64,000 nt of DNA from Succinispira mobilis DSM 6222 (GCF_000384135.1 NZ_KB913028.1:1267351-1331350), one strand, 5' to 3'. Positions 28,788 through 38,290 are shown, numbered from the stretch's first letter. Translations and numbers: made by a program. Notes: generated by a model from the letters alone, not told the origin.

Positions 28788-29192
28788 TTAGTTTTTATTA
28801 TTCTCTTTTGTTATATATAAATTATGTTTAGCAATCGTCATACCCAAAGAATTAATTGCTATTTTATTAATCCTTTCTGGTGAGTTTAACTTACTAACTT
28901 CAAGTTTCAACAAATCATTTCGCGCAATCAAATCCGCTTCTTGCTGACGCAAATTAACCAGTTCTATGCCCAACATTGCTAAATTACCACTTCTAACTAC
29001 CATAGTGAAAGCGAAAACAGCAAAAGTTATAGCCACAAGAAAAATCCGCTTTGCTAAAAGGGTTGCTTCTTGTTTTTGTTTTCTTTGCAATTGGTCTTTT
29101 ACTAAAAAATCGCCCTTATTACTGTGTTCAGGCAAAGCTTTAGCTAAATTTGTTGTATTATATTCAGTTTGAACATATTTCTTTGCTAACAC
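28788..29192 (-). CDS. ftsL: Septum-formation protein FtsL
   Basis: 134-residue bitopic protein: a charged N-terminus of about 45 residues, one transmembrane helix (about 48-66, RIFLVAITFAVFAFTMVV), then a leucine-zipper-like coiled coil (LVNLRQQEADLIARNDLLKLEVSKL) and the SPERINKIAINSLGM end typical of FtsL. The first codon is a GTG following a GAGGGGGAAGG tract. Placed right after rsmH, its normal position. Confidence 0.85.
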   Translation of the reverse strand: MLAKKYVQTEYNTTNLAKALPEHSNKGDFLVKDQLQRKQKQEATLLAKRIFLVAITFAVFAFTMVVRSGNLAMLGIELVNLRQQEADLIARNDLLKLEVSKLNSPERINKIAINSLGMTIAKHNLYITKENNKN

Positions 29193-29216
29193 AATGCCTT
29201 CCCCCTCAATAAAGTT

Positions 29217-30146
29217 TTATAATTTTTCAGCTACTCGAAGTCTAGCACTTCTAGAACGATGATTCTCTTCAATTTCCTCTTTTGAAGGTTTGAGAGAAAG
29301 TCCTTTTTTTAATTTTGCACTATTATTACACATACAAACTGGAAAATTTTTAGGACAAATGCACCCTTTTTGCAACTCCGCAAATACCTGCTTAGTTATC
29401 CGGTCTTCTAAGGAGTGAAAAGTAATAACCGCTATTTTCCCACCAGGTCTTAAAGCATCTACTGCAACTTTAAAAGTGTTTTCTAAAATACCTAATTCAT
29501 TATTAACTTCAATTCGCAAAGCCTGAAAAGTCCTTTTAGCTGGATGTGGTCCATCTTGTCTAGCACCTTTAGGTATAGCTTGCTTAATAATATTCACCAA
29601 ATCATATGTAGTTTCAATTTTTTTAGTATTTCGTGCTTTAATAATAAATTCCGCTATTCTTTTTGCCCATCTCTCTTCTCCATATTGATATATAATCTTG
29701 CTTAGTTGCTCTTGACTATAATTGTTAACAATATAACCAGCATTTCTAGAGTTTTCAACTGACATTCTCATATCTAAAGGTGCATCATGCATATAAGAAA
29801 ACCCTCGTTCAGGAGTATCTAGCTGATAAGAAGAAACTCCCAAATCAAAAATTATACCAGTCACATTTTCAATATTTAAAGATTTTAGCACTTTAGCCAA
29901 ATTACTGAAGTTATCTTGTACTAAGTAAACTTTACACTTTAAATTTACCGTAACACGTCTAGCATTTTCAATAGCCGCAGAATCCTGATCTATACCAATT
30001 ATAATTCCCTCTGCATCCAACTTACTACCGATAGCCATAAAATGGCCTGCACCACCTAAAGTACAATCCACATAGATACCTTTTTTATCTGTAACTACAG
30101 CATTTACGCTCTCGTCTAACAATACACTAATATGTTTAAAATCCAT
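29217..30146 (-). CDS. rsmH: 16S rRNA C1402 N4-methyltransferase
   Basis: 309-residue SAM-dependent methyltransferase (MraW). N-terminal HISVLLDESV, SAM motif VDCTLGGAGH near residue 27, FDLGVSSYQLD, RGFSYMHDAPLDMRM and the NRNAGYIVN region, plus the C-terminal ITFHSLEDRI and NHRSRSARLRVAEKL. It starts the dcw cluster here; mraZ, normally just upstream, is replaced by mutS2. ATG with CGAGGAG. Confidence 0.96.
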   Translation of the reverse strand: MDFKHISVLLDESVNAVVTDKKGIYVDCTLGGAGHFMAIGSKLDAEGIIIGIDQDSAAIENARRVTVNLKCKVYLVQDNFSNLAKVLKSLNIENVTGIIFDLGVSSYQLDTPERGFSYMHDAPLDMRMSVENSRNAGYIVNNYSQEQLSKIIYQYGEERWAKRIAEFIIKARNTKKIETTYDLVNIIKQAIPKGARQDGPHPAKRTFQALRIEVNNELGILENTFKVAVDALRPGGKIAVITFHSLEDRITKQVFAELQKGCICPKNFPVCMCNNSAKLKKGLSLKPSKEEIEENHRSRSARLRVAEKL

Positions 30147-30184
30147 TACGCTCCTCGCCGGTTAATAAATATAACCTAAAAAAA

Positions 30185-30193
30185 TTATACCAA
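30185..30193 (-). promoter_or_regulatory. Extended -10 promoter before rsmH
   Basis: On the minus strand TGGTATAAT, an extended -10 element, 39 nt before the rsmH ATG. No good -35 box is seen. It could drive the whole dcw cluster. Confidence 0.45.
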
Positions 30194-30253
30194 GAATATC
30201 ACTAATAATATAGTAGTATTATAAGCTTATTTTAGCAGAAAAGCAAAGAATTT

Positions 30254-32611
30254 TTATAAGCTTACTATTGTTGCTCCAGAACCACCCTCATTTAATGGAG
30301 CTTCCGTGAAATCTTTTATGTTCATATTAGTTTTTAAATATTCTTCAATACCTTTTTTCAGCTGTCCCGTACCTTTTCCATGAATTATTCGAACTTGGTG
30401 AATATTTACAAGCAACGCATCATCAAGATATTTTTCTAATTCGCCAATTGCTTCTTGAACATTTAAGCCCCGCAAATCAATTTCTGTTTTGAAATTTTTT
30501 AGTTTTTGTAAATTCTTTTCTGATACTTTTCTTGTTTTTGGGAGCGGCTCTTCAAGTTTACTTTGACGGACCAACTGACAATCAGTCATTTTTACATGCA
30601 TTTTTAAAATGCCGGCTTGAATTTGCACTTCATCGCCCTTTATAGCCAAAATAATTCCTTTTTGTCCCAGTGTATTTACAAAAACTGGTAAATTAACTTT
30701 AGCATTTTTAGGATTTAGACTCTCGCCTGTAGCATCCTTATGCGGTTCAATAACCCATTCATTAACTAAGCTGGCTCTTGCTTCTTTGATAACAGTGTCT
30801 TTATTTTGTTTATTACTCTCCTTTTCCAATGATTTTATTTTTTTAATAATTTCTTCTACTTCAAGCTTTGCTTTTCTTTTAATTTGTTCTGCCTCACGCC
30901 TTGCTTTTCCCAGTAAATTGTCTTCACGTTCTTTTAAAGTTTGCTTATCTGCTAGAAGTTTGTTTTCCAAACGTCTAATGTTTTCTTGCGTTTCTTTAAT
31001 TTCTTGATTAGCAAGTTGCAAACTAGCTTTTTCGTCTTCTAATCCTTGCAATATCTCAGTAAATTTTACTTGCTCAGCATTTAAGAAAGAACGCGCTTTA
31101 GAAATTAATTCTGATTCTAAGCCTAATTTCTCGCTTATATAAAAAGCATTACTACTACCTGCTACACCTAAAATTAATTTATAAGTCGGCCTTAACGACT
31201 GTTTATCAAATTCTACACTTGCATTTAGCATTTCGTTATTATTAAGTGCCATAATTTTCAACTCATTATAATGAGTGCTAACTAAAGTGTGCGCAGCTTT
31301 TTTTTGTAAATAAACTAAAATAGCCTTTGCTAAAGCAGCACCTTCAGATGGGTCTGTTCCCGCACATAGCTCATCTAAAAGTACTAGACTATGCTCATTA
31401 ACAGTCGCTAAAATTCTAATAATATTAGTCATATGAGCCGAGAAAGTGCTTAAACTTTGTTCAATACTCTGTTCATCACCAATATCGACAAAGATTTGGC
31501 TATAGTAAGGCAAGCTCGAGTATCGCTCAGCGGGGATAAACATTCCCGACTGTCCCATTACAGCAAACAATCCTACAAGTTTTATACTAACTGTTTTGCC
31601 ACCGGTATTTGGACCTGTTATTAGTAATGTTTTTACATTTTTATCAAGTTTTATATCGAGCGGAACAACCATCTGGGGATCAATCAATGGATGTCGCCCT
31701 TTTACTATATTAATAGTAGTATCTTCGCCAATTTCCGGGCAATTAGCCGCTAATTTTATAGCTAGTTTCGCTTTAGCAAAAATTAAATCTATTTTTGCTA
31801 AAACCTCTAAATTCGTCTGTAAACTTATACTTTCTTGGGCAACTACTTGTGAAATAGCAGTTAAAATTCTCTCCACTTCCTGTTTTTCATCAAGCAATAG
31901 CTTTTTTATGTCATTATTTAAGTTTACAATAGCCATTGGTTCAATAAAAACAGTAGCTCCACTAGAGGACTGATCGTGTATTATGCCTGGAAAAAATTGA
32001 CGATACTCTTGCTTTACAGGAATAACATAACGATCTGCCCTAATAGTAACAATTTGCTCTTGAAAATATTTTTGATATTCACTAGAGCGCAAAATCCCTT
32101 CAAGTCGTTCTTTAACACGATTTTTAAAAATATTTATTTTGTTTCTAGTACTAGATAAAACAGGGCTAGCCTCATCTTTTAATAGTCCAGAATCATTAAT
32201 ACTCTTAGTAATCAGTTTTTCCAAAGCAGGCAAAACAGTTAATTGCTCCGCCAAAGCTCTTAATAAAATTGAATTTACTTCCGCATTATTCAGATAGAGT
32301 TTGACCCTACTTGTTGCTATCAAAGTATTATAGACCTCTAATAATTCTGTTGCATCTAACATCGCCCCAATTTTAGAACGCAACAAAACTTCTGTAATAT
32401 CTCTAAAAGCACTTATTGGTAAATCTTTTTCTAATAAAAGAAACTCTTGTGCTTCGCTGGTCTCTTTTAGCAAATTATTAATTTCACTCAAATTGAAGCA
32501 GGGTTGCAAGTTTACTGCAAGTTTTTTCCCTAAACTCGTCAACGTAAATGCGGCAAGTTTTTGGCAAATCTTATCGTAACCCAGAACCCTTAAAGCTGTT
32601 TGTGTTATCAC
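30254..32611 (-). CDS. mutS2: MutS2, ribosome-collision/recombination ATPase
   Basis: 785-residue MutS paralogue. ATPase Walker A TGPNTGGKTVSIK near residue 335, Walker B region HSLVLLDELCAGTDPSEGAAL, a long coiled coil (about 510-610), and a C-terminal Smr domain with DLRGLNVQEA and HGKGTGQLKKG. The family splits collided ribosomes or suppresses recombination. The GTG start overlaps the stop of the U32 gene by one base. Confidence 0.95.
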   Translation of the reverse strand: MITQTALRVLGYDKICQKLAAFTLTSLGKKLAVNLQPCFNLSEINNLLKETSEAQEFLLLEKDLPISAFRDITEVLLRSKIGAMLDATELLEVYNTLIATSRVKLYLNNAEVNSILLRALAEQLTVLPALEKLITKSINDSGLLKDEASPVLSSTRNKINIFKNRVKERLEGILRSSEYQKYFQEQIVTIRADRYVIPVKQEYRQFFPGIIHDQSSSGATVFIEPMAIVNLNNDIKKLLLDEKQEVERILTAISQVVAQESISLQTNLEVLAKIDLIFAKAKLAIKLAANCPEIGEDTTINIVKGRHPLIDPQMVVPLDIKLDKNVKTLLITGPNTGGKTVSIKLVGLFAVMGQSGMFIPAERYSSLPYYSQIFVDIGDEQSIEQSLSTFSAHMTNIIRILATVNEHSLVLLDELCAGTDPSEGAALAKAILVYLQKKAAHTLVSTHYNELKIMALNNNEMLNASVEFDKQSLRPTYKLILGVAGSSNAFYISEKLGLESELISKARSFLNAEQVKFTEILQGLEDEKASLQLANQEIKETQENIRRLENKLLADKQTLKEREDNLLGKARREAEQIKRKAKLEVEEIIKKIKSLEKESNKQNKDTVIKEARASLVNEWVIEPHKDATGESLNPKNAKVNLPVFVNTLGQKGIILAIKGDEVQIQAGILKMHVKMTDCQLVRQSKLEEPLPKTRKVSEKNLQKLKNFKTEIDLRGLNVQEAIGELEKYLDDALLVNIHQVRIIHGKGTGQLKKGIEEYLKTNMNIKDFTEAPLNEGGSGATIVSL

Positions 32612-35061
32612 TATAAAACACCTCTAAAATAATGGCCTTTAGTATATTTATTGTTTGTTTCTGGCATAGGTTGCTTATCTACCAAAGCCAATTTATATTC
32701 TTTTACATGCTTTTTTATTTCATCAAAATTCATATACCTTGCATCAATACGCAAATAGTTAATACCTAACTCTTGGATTTGCTGACTATAACCTAAAACA
32801 CTTAATTCTTTAGCATTAAGAATGTGCATTCTGCAAAACTGATCTGTAACTACAGGCAGTTTTTCATCCATTCTATCTAACAAAAACATAGGTTTGCTAC
32901 AAGCTCCATAGCAGTCTTTTTCATGAATTCTCCCCATAAAACTACCAGCTATACAGTATTCCGAAACCATCATTTCAGTACGGCCTTGAACTAAACATTC
33001 AAGCTTTATCTTGGTCCTGCTCGCTAATTCTTGAATCTGCACTAAAGTCAATTCTGGAGACAATAATATCGTTTCTAAACCTCGATTTTCCCAGTATTCA
33101 ATAGTTAATGAATTATATGTATTAAAGCCGAAATCAAGCCACAATGGAATTTTATATTTTTCGGCTTCAGCAATCAAACTCAAATTGCCAATTAAAAGCG
33201 CATCCGGTTTTAATTTAGACATTTTTCGCAAGCGATCTTGCGCATAGGCTAAATTAAACTCTTTGACAATTCTTGGTGTACCTAAAACAGCCTTGACACC
33301 TGCTTTTTTTGCAATACGCACAAAGCTTTCACAGTCTTCAATACGTATTTCGCGGTGATTAAAATTTTCTCCACCTAAAATCACAACATCCGCGGCTTGC
33401 AAAATTGCAAATTTAGCTTTATCCAAACTATCAACATGAACTACTACTTTACTATCAATTGCTAACCGTTGTTTAGGTGCTGGCAATTTGTATTCTTGTG
33501 ATTTTCCAATTTTATTTTCTGGATAAGAACTTATTCTTTTAACGTAAAGCTCTTCACTTGCTCTCCGTCTTGTATCATTGATCTCACTGATGGGAAACAT
33601 TACATTGTCATCTGCTTGCAGTTCCCATTGTTCCAAAGTAAAAGCCGTATTTCCTAGCCGGATTAATTGCTTTTCAACTGTTTCATTTGTTAGCGGACGT
33701 TTTTGTGCAACTTGACCAAGAAAATCACTTATTGCAGTTCCACTATTTCCTTCTTTATCAAAAAATGTTATTTTAAGCGGTTCTCCCACTTTAGCTTCTA
33801 CAAACGCAGTTACAGGTATTTTTTTCATACTACTTTCACCATAAAATCTACCCGCGATTTTCATAAGTTTGCTATCAAAAGTTCTAAAAACCCTGTCGCT
33901 ATCACGCACTGCAGCCGGGATAATAAAAGTCGCTTCCTGACCTTTAAAAGCTTCTGTTACCTCTTCGCCATTTACTTCTAAGTAGGCAATATTCATGCCC
34001 ACACGACCACCTACTGTAACCCAAAACTCAATCCCATCGCCAACTTGAATATCTTCTTCCAATTTTATAGTTACTAAATTAGAGGCTCGCTCATATCTGA
34101 GAACTCTGCCAATTTGGACACCACGATTATTAGGTCTTTTATCACTTATCATTGTTTTACCTGGACGTTCTTTTAAATATGCCGTAGTAAAATCACGATT
34201 GAAAATTTGAGTTAAATTTCGCTTATCAGCTTCGGGAACTTGAAAATTATTTTCATAAAAGCTATCGATTGCTCTTCGATATGCCTCTACAACTATTGCG
34301 ACATATTCTGGTCGCTTCATTCTCCCTTCTATTTTAAAAGACGTTACTCCTGCACGAATTAATTCAGGGATTATTTCTATAGTATTAAGATCTTTAGGGC
34401 TAAGCAAATACTGACCATCTTCAGAGGATAATAATTCTTGATCCTGATCATCAATCAACTTATATTGCAGTCGACATGGTTGCGCACATCTTCCACGATT
34501 ACCGCTTCTGCCACCTATTAAACTACTCATGAGGCATTGTCCAGAGTAACATACACATAACGCCCCATGTACGAACACCTCTAATTCTAAGCTTGTTAAG
34601 CTTCGAATCTCTTCTAGTTCTACCAAGCTACATTCGCGCGCTAAAACAACTCGCTTAATTCCTAATTTTTCGGCAAATTCAACTCCTGACGAATTCATAA
34701 TACTCATTTGTGTACTAGCATGTAAATGTAAATTCGGTGCTACTTTTTTAGCAAGTTCAATTACTCCAATATCTTGGACAATGATTGCATCAACGCCAAT
34801 CATTTCTAAAAACTGTAAGTATTCTACTAATGGTGTTAGTTCTTTATTATCAATTAAAGTATTCACTGTAACGTATATCTTAATTCTATATAGGTGTGCT
34901 AGGTCAACGGCTCTTATTAGTTCTTCATTATCAAAATTGCTAGCATACTGCCTTGCTCCAAAGCTGCTACCACCTAAATATATAGCATCTGCCCCAGCAT
35001 TAATTGCTGCCTGCAGTGCTTCAAAACTCCCTGCTGGAGCCAATAATTCCACTTTATTCAT
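32611..35061 (-). CDS. U32-family protein with DUF3656 (RlhA/YrrO-like)
   Basis: 816 residues: N-terminal peptidase_U32 domain (VELLAPAGSFEALQAAINAGADAIYLGG, HLHASTQMSIMN, FVHGALCVCYSGQCLMSS), a cysteine group GRCAQPCR expected for an Fe-S cluster, then DUF3656 and a second U32-like half. Long U32 proteins include E. coli RlhA, needed for 23S rRNA C2501 hydroxylation; annotation as 'collagenase' is historical. Between zapA and mutS2 in the order usual for Firmicutes. AGGAG is twelve bases before the ATG, rather far. Confidence 0.9.
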   Translation of the reverse strand: MNKVELLAPAGSFEALQAAINAGADAIYLGGSSFGARQYASNFDNEELIRAVDLAHLYRIKIYVTVNTLIDNKELTPLVEYLQFLEMIGVDAIIVQDIGVIELAKKVAPNLHLHASTQMSIMNSSGVEFAEKLGIKRVVLARECSLVELEEIRSLTSLELEVFVHGALCVCYSGQCLMSSLIGGRSGNRGRCAQPCRLQYKLIDDQDQELLSSEDGQYLLSPKDLNTIEIIPELIRAGVTSFKIEGRMKRPEYVAIVVEAYRRAIDSFYENNFQVPEADKRNLTQIFNRDFTTAYLKERPGKTMISDKRPNNRGVQIGRVLRYERASNLVTIKLEEDIQVGDGIEFWVTVGGRVGMNIAYLEVNGEEVTEAFKGQEATFIIPAAVRDSDRVFRTFDSKLMKIAGRFYGESSMKKIPVTAFVEAKVGEPLKITFFDKEGNSGTAISDFLGQVAQKRPLTNETVEKQLIRLGNTAFTLEQWELQADDNVMFPISEINDTRRRASEELYVKRISSYPENKIGKSQEYKLPAPKQRLAIDSKVVVHVDSLDKAKFAILQAADVVILGGENFNHREIRIEDCESFVRIAKKAGVKAVLGTPRIVKEFNLAYAQDRLRKMSKLKPDALLIGNLSLIAEAEKYKIPLWLDFGFNTYNSLTIEYWENRGLETILLSPELTLVQIQELASRTKIKLECLVQGRTEMMVSEYCIAGSFMGRIHEKDCYGACSKPMFLLDRMDEKLPVVTDQFCRMHILNAKELSVLGYSQQIQELGINYLRIDARYMNFDEIKKHVKEYKLALVDKQPMPETNNKYTKGHYFRGVL

Positions 35062-35080
35062 AAATTGTTTTTTCTCCTAA

Positions 35081-35335
35081 CTAAAATAATAATTTTTCTT
35101 CCTTTAACAATTGCGTTAAGTTATCATATTCTTTCTTTAACGCCAGATAATCATTCGCAATTTCTAAAGCACTTAGCACGGCAATCGTTTTGTAATTCAA
35201 ACCTGGTTGCTTTTCTTGTATTATCGCCATTTTACTATTTAATAAATCCCGCATTGCTAATAATTCCGACTCCGCTAGCTCTGTTTTTATATTATAAGTT
35301 TCAGATAACAACTCTACACTTACCTTCACGCTCAT
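35081..35335 (-). CDS. zapA: Z-ring-associated protein ZapA
   Basis: 84-residue ZapA, which cross-links FtsZ filaments. N-terminal SVKVSVELLSETYNIK strand region, then a long coiled helix (AMRDLLNSKMAIIQEKQ, AVLSALEIANDYLALKKEYDNL). Three possible starts lie within four codons; the ATG at 35335 is eight bases from GAGGAG and is chosen. Upstream of the U32 gene, a conserved neighbourhood in Firmicutes, and divergent from lexA. Confidence 0.88.
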   Translation of the reverse strand: MSVKVSVELLSETYNIKTELAESELLAMRDLLNSKMAIIQEKQPGLNYKTIAVLSALEIANDYLALKKEYDNLTQLLKEEKLLF

Positions 35336-35425
35336 GTCCATCACTCCTCGTATTTTGCCTTACTACTTATTTTAGCAGTAAAAGCTTTTTTTTACTATAT
35401 GCTAATTAAAAAACCTTCCTTAGCA

Positions 35426-35464
35426 CGAACAAGTGTTTTTATTTTATAGTTATTATGCTATAAT
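35426..35464 (+). promoter_or_regulatory. lexA promoter with LexA box
   Basis: A 14-bp site CGAACAAGTGTTTT (35426-35439) matches the Bacillus-type LexA box CGAACRNRYGTTYC at 13 of 14 positions. It lies over the -35 region of a TGC-TATAAT extended -10 promoter (-10 at 35459-35464), 58 nt before the lexA ATG. This predicts autorepression. Confidence 0.75.
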
Positions 35465-35521
35465 AAAAGCACAATAAAACTCTGACAATTGCTCTTTGAG
35501 TTGTCGTGGAAGGTGGATAAT

Positions 35522-36181
35522 ATGGCCATTAAAATAAATATAACTATTGATCCAGACATCGAAAATACAAAATTAACACCTAGGCAAAAACAAGTTCTGC
35601 AAGTAATTCGAGAATTTATCAAAGAACGTGGTTATCCGCCTACCGTAAGGGAAGCAGGCCAACGTTTAGGACTAACTTCTAGTGCTAGTATCCATGCGCA
35701 TATGTCTTCATTGGAAAAAGCAGGATTCATAAGTCGTGATCAAACTAAACCACGAGCTTTGGAAATAAACCCTGAATATACAAATTTCTCAACAAATACT
35801 ATAACAATTCCCTTAGTTGGTCAAGTCACTGCCGGTTTACCAATTTTAGCAAATGAAAATATCGAAGAAGTGTATGCCTTTCCAGCAAATCTCTTGTCTG
35901 GAAAAAATCACCAGGACTTATTTATGTTGACAGTTATCGGTGACAGCATGATCAATGCAGGAATTTTTGATGGCGATATTATTGTAGTGCGCAAACAAAC
36001 CATGGCTAACAATGGAGAAATAGTCGTAGCCCTAATCAACAATGAGGAAGCGACTGTTAAGCGTTTTTACAAAAACTCCAAAAAGATTATTCTCTACCCT
36101 GAAAATGATGCCTACCAACCAATCGAAGGTACGCAAATAACCATTCTTGGAAAAGTTATCTCTGTTTTTCGAAATCTATAA
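35522..36181 (+). CDS. lexA: SOS repressor LexA
   Basis: 219-residue self-cleaving repressor. Winged helix at about 17-80 (LTPRQKQVLQVIREFI, PPTVREAGQRLGL), cleavage site Ala104-Gly105 in VTAGLP, catalytic Ser142 in GDSM and Lys180 in ATVKRF. All are in place, so RecA-triggered autocleavage should work. I start at ATG 35522, with AGGTGG nine bases upstream. The N-terminal extension of about 15 residues before the helix-turn-helix is slightly longer than usual. Divergent from zapA. Confidence 0.96.
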   Translation: MAIKINITIDPDIENTKLTPRQKQVLQVIREFIKERGYPPTVREAGQRLGLTSSASIHAHMSSLEKAGFISRDQTKPRALEINPEYTNFSTNTITIPLVGQVTAGLPILANENIEEVYAFPANLLSGKNHQDLFMLTVIGDSMINAGIFDGDIIVVRKQTMANNGEIVVALINNEEATVKRFYKNSKKIILYPENDAYQPIEGTQITILGKVISVFRNL

Positions 36182-36214
36182 TATTATGTTCTACCACAAA
36201 TTATGAAAAAATGA

Positions 36215-36220
36215 TATAAT
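36215..36220 (+). promoter_or_regulatory. Extended -10 element before the 120-residue gene
   Basis: TGATATAAT with TATAAT at 36215-36220, 43 nt before the ATG. This suggests that the small gene after lexA can be transcribed on its own. Confidence 0.45.
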
Positions 36221-36262
36221 GTATTGGTATTTTACTAAGTTAGAAAGGATGTATTTTATTTC

Positions 36263-36625
36263 ATGGAAAAAGAAAAAGTAACTATTAATGTCGCAAAAAC
36301 CCTCTATCATAATACTTATCGTTGTACTGTTATTAATGAGCAAAATGAAACTAAAGCTCTTTTAAAGGTTGTACCTCAATTACCTTTGTCTCGCGAAGAG
36401 GTGCCTGAAAACGCGCCTGAAGTTCCGCCTTTTTTGTTAGTAGTCGTTGAAGATGCTGATATCGACCAAAACAATTTGATTCATTTTGAAGAAAGTGTTT
36501 CTGTTGCACTACTTAACCGTTTTGCCACAGATAGTACTGTTCCTCATAGTTGTCAATTTTTTTATCCAAGTCCAGCATTTTTCTTTAGTGATAAGAATTT
36601 ACAAAATCCGACACCGATACAATAA
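36263..36625 (+). CDS. Hypothetical 120-residue protein after lexA
   Basis: I do not recognise this protein. It is soluble, without a signal peptide or membrane segment: a basic, beta-rich N-terminal half (VTINVAKTLYHNTYRCTVIN), a proline-rich stretch near residues 50-62, an acidic patch (VVVEDADIDQNN), and a phenylalanine/proline-rich tail. AAAGGA precedes the ATG by about 13 nt. It has its own -10 box and a strong terminator. Its place 82 nt after lexA might point to a damage-related role, but nothing in the sequence demonstrates it. Confidence 0.6.
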   Translation: MEKEKVTINVAKTLYHNTYRCTVINEQNETKALLKVVPQLPLSREEVPENAPEVPPFLLVVVEDADIDQNNLIHFEESVSVALLNRFATDSTVPHSCQFFYPSPAFFFSDKNLQNPTPIQ

Positions 36626-36651
36626 ATACTGCCTGTATTTATTGCCAAATA

Positions 36652-36694
36652 AACAGGTGCTGTCTCAAAATTTAATTTTGAGACAGCACCTGTT
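36652..36694. terminator. Very long palindromic bidirectional terminator
   Basis: Perfect inverted repeat with 21-nt arms (36652-36672 and 36674-36694) and almost no loop, followed by T-rich sequence on the plus strand and A-rich on the other. It separates the plus-strand small gene from the minus-strand ridA. Confidence 0.88.
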
Positions 36695-36699
36695 ATTTT

Positions 36700-37074
36700 T
36701 TATTTATAAGCAATACATTCAATTTCCACTAAAGCATTTTTAGGTAATCTAGCAACTTCTACAGTACTTCTCGCTGGAGGATTAGTTGAAAAATACTCGC
36801 TATATACAGAATTCATCGCTATAAAATCATCCATATTTTGCAGAAATACGGTAGTTTTAAGCACTTTATCTAAGCTTGAGCCATTTTCCGTCAAAATAGC
36901 CTTAATATTTTCAAGCGAAGCTTTAGTTTGCGTTTCAATACTATTCGCTAACTCCCCCGTTGACATTTCGATTGGTAATTGCCCAGAAACAAATATCAAC
37001 TTTTCAAGCTCTGTTGCTTGAGAATAAGGGCCAATAGCGGCTGGGGCTTTTGCTGTATTAACTATTTTTTTCAT
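36700..37074 (-). CDS. RidA-family enamine/imine deaminase
   Basis: 124-residue member of the YjgF/YER057c/UK114 family. KAPAAIGPYSQA at the start, the active-site Arg in ARSTVEVARLP and the Glu in EIECIA near the end are the RidA signature. RidA removes reactive enamine/imine intermediates released by PLP enzymes, which fits its position 20 nt after a PLP lyase/aminotransferase gene. Confidence 0.93.
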   Translation of the reverse strand: MKKIVNTAKAPAAIGPYSQATELEKLIFVSGQLPIEMSTGELANSIETQTKASLENIKAILTENGSSLDKVLKTTVFLQNMDDFIAMNSVYSEYFSTNPPARSTVEVARLPKNALVEIECIAYK

Positions 37075-37093
37075 TTCATCACTCTTTCTTAAT

Positions 37094-38266
37094 TTATAAA
37101 TTTAATTTATCTACAGCTGCAGCGATTCTCTCTAGAGCAGCTTCTAAAGTAGTCCGTGGACAAGCAATATTCATACGCATAAACCCTTCTCCACCTGATC
37201 CAAATGTCGAACCTTCATTCATTGCGACCTTTGCTTCTTTCAAAAAGAAGTCATTTAGTTGTTTAGGTGGCATAGCTAAGGCTTTACAATCTAGCCAAAC
37301 TAAATAAGTTGCTTGATGATTATACACCTTAATCTGTGGAATATTATCTTGCAAATATTTTCGCAAATAATTAAGATTATCCGTTAAATAATCTAATAGT
37401 TGGTCGGCATAATAATCACATTCATTATAGGCAACTTCTATTGGCAAAGTTCCAAATATCGTTCGACCATAAGCTTTATTATCTTCAACAGCTGCATAAA
37501 ATCTTCTATGGATTAGTTTATTAGGAATAACAACTGCTCCAGAACGCATACCGGCAATATTAAATGTTTTACTAGGATTAACACAAACTATGCAGTTTTC
37601 AGCGGCTAGAGAACTAACTTTACCAAACGGAATGTGTTTATTACCTGCATAAACAATATCAGAATGTATTTCATCAGAAACAACTAAAACACTGTATTTA
37701 GCACAAAGTATTGCTATCTTTTCTAACTCTGCTAAGCTAAAAACTTTTCCTACAGGGTTGTGGGGATGACATAATAAGAAAATTTTTGTACGAGGATGAC
37801 TCAATTTGTTTTCTAAGTCTAACCAATCAATTTGATATTCACCATTTTCATCTTGAATCAATTGATTAGCCGCTATATATCGTCCATTGTCTGGAATAAT
37901 TGCATGAAAAGGATGATAAGCTGGCATTTGAACTACAACTCGATCACCAGGACAACTAAAAGCACGCAAAGCAAAAATTATTGCCGTAACAACTGCCGGT
38001 GTATACTCGACCATATCGGCGCTGATTTCCCAACCAAAGCGCTTCTTTTGCCAATTTACTATCGCTTCGTTAAAATTATTGGCATTAACTGGATAACCAA
38101 AAATTCCATGCTCAACTCGTTTTTGCATTGCTGCAATTATTTCTTGTGGACATTTAAAATCTGTATCTGCAATCCACATTGGAATTACATCAGTTGGGTG
38201 TGTATCCCACTTTTTACACTCAGTATTTCTGCGGTTGACAATTTCATCAAAATTATGTTTTTTCAA
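37094..38266 (-). CDS. MalY/PatB-type PLP enzyme (C-S beta-lyase or aminotransferase)
   Basis: 390-residue fold-type I PLP enzyme. The family start NFDEIVNRRNTECKKWD, the WIADTDF motif, CHPHNPVGKVFS, VVSDEIHSDIVY and the Schiff-base lysine in NPSKTFNIAGM are present. MalY/PatB relatives release thiols and pyruvate from cystathionine or cysteine conjugates. The first codon is a TTG with GGGAGGG upstream. Middle of the operon with DUF1847, the DcuC-like carrier and RidA. Exact substrate unknown. Confidence 0.9.
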   Translation of the reverse strand: MKKHNFDEIVNRRNTECKKWDTHPTDVIPMWIADTDFKCPQEIIAAMQKRVEHGIFGYPVNANNFNEAIVNWQKKRFGWEISADMVEYTPAVVTAIIFALRAFSCPGDRVVVQMPAYHPFHAIIPDNGRYIAANQLIQDENGEYQIDWLDLENKLSHPRTKIFLLCHPHNPVGKVFSLAELEKIAILCAKYSVLVVSDEIHSDIVYAGNKHIPFGKVSSLAAENCIVCVNPSKTFNIAGMRSGAVVIPNKLIHRRFYAAVEDNKAYGRTIFGTLPIEVAYNECDYYADQLLDYLTDNLNYLRKYLQDNIPQIKVYNHQATYLVWLDCKALAMPPKQLNDFFLKEAKVAMNEGSTFGSGGEGFMRMNIACPRTTLEAALERIAAAVDKLNL

Positions 38267-38290
38267 ATTAATTCCCTCCCATACTTTTTC

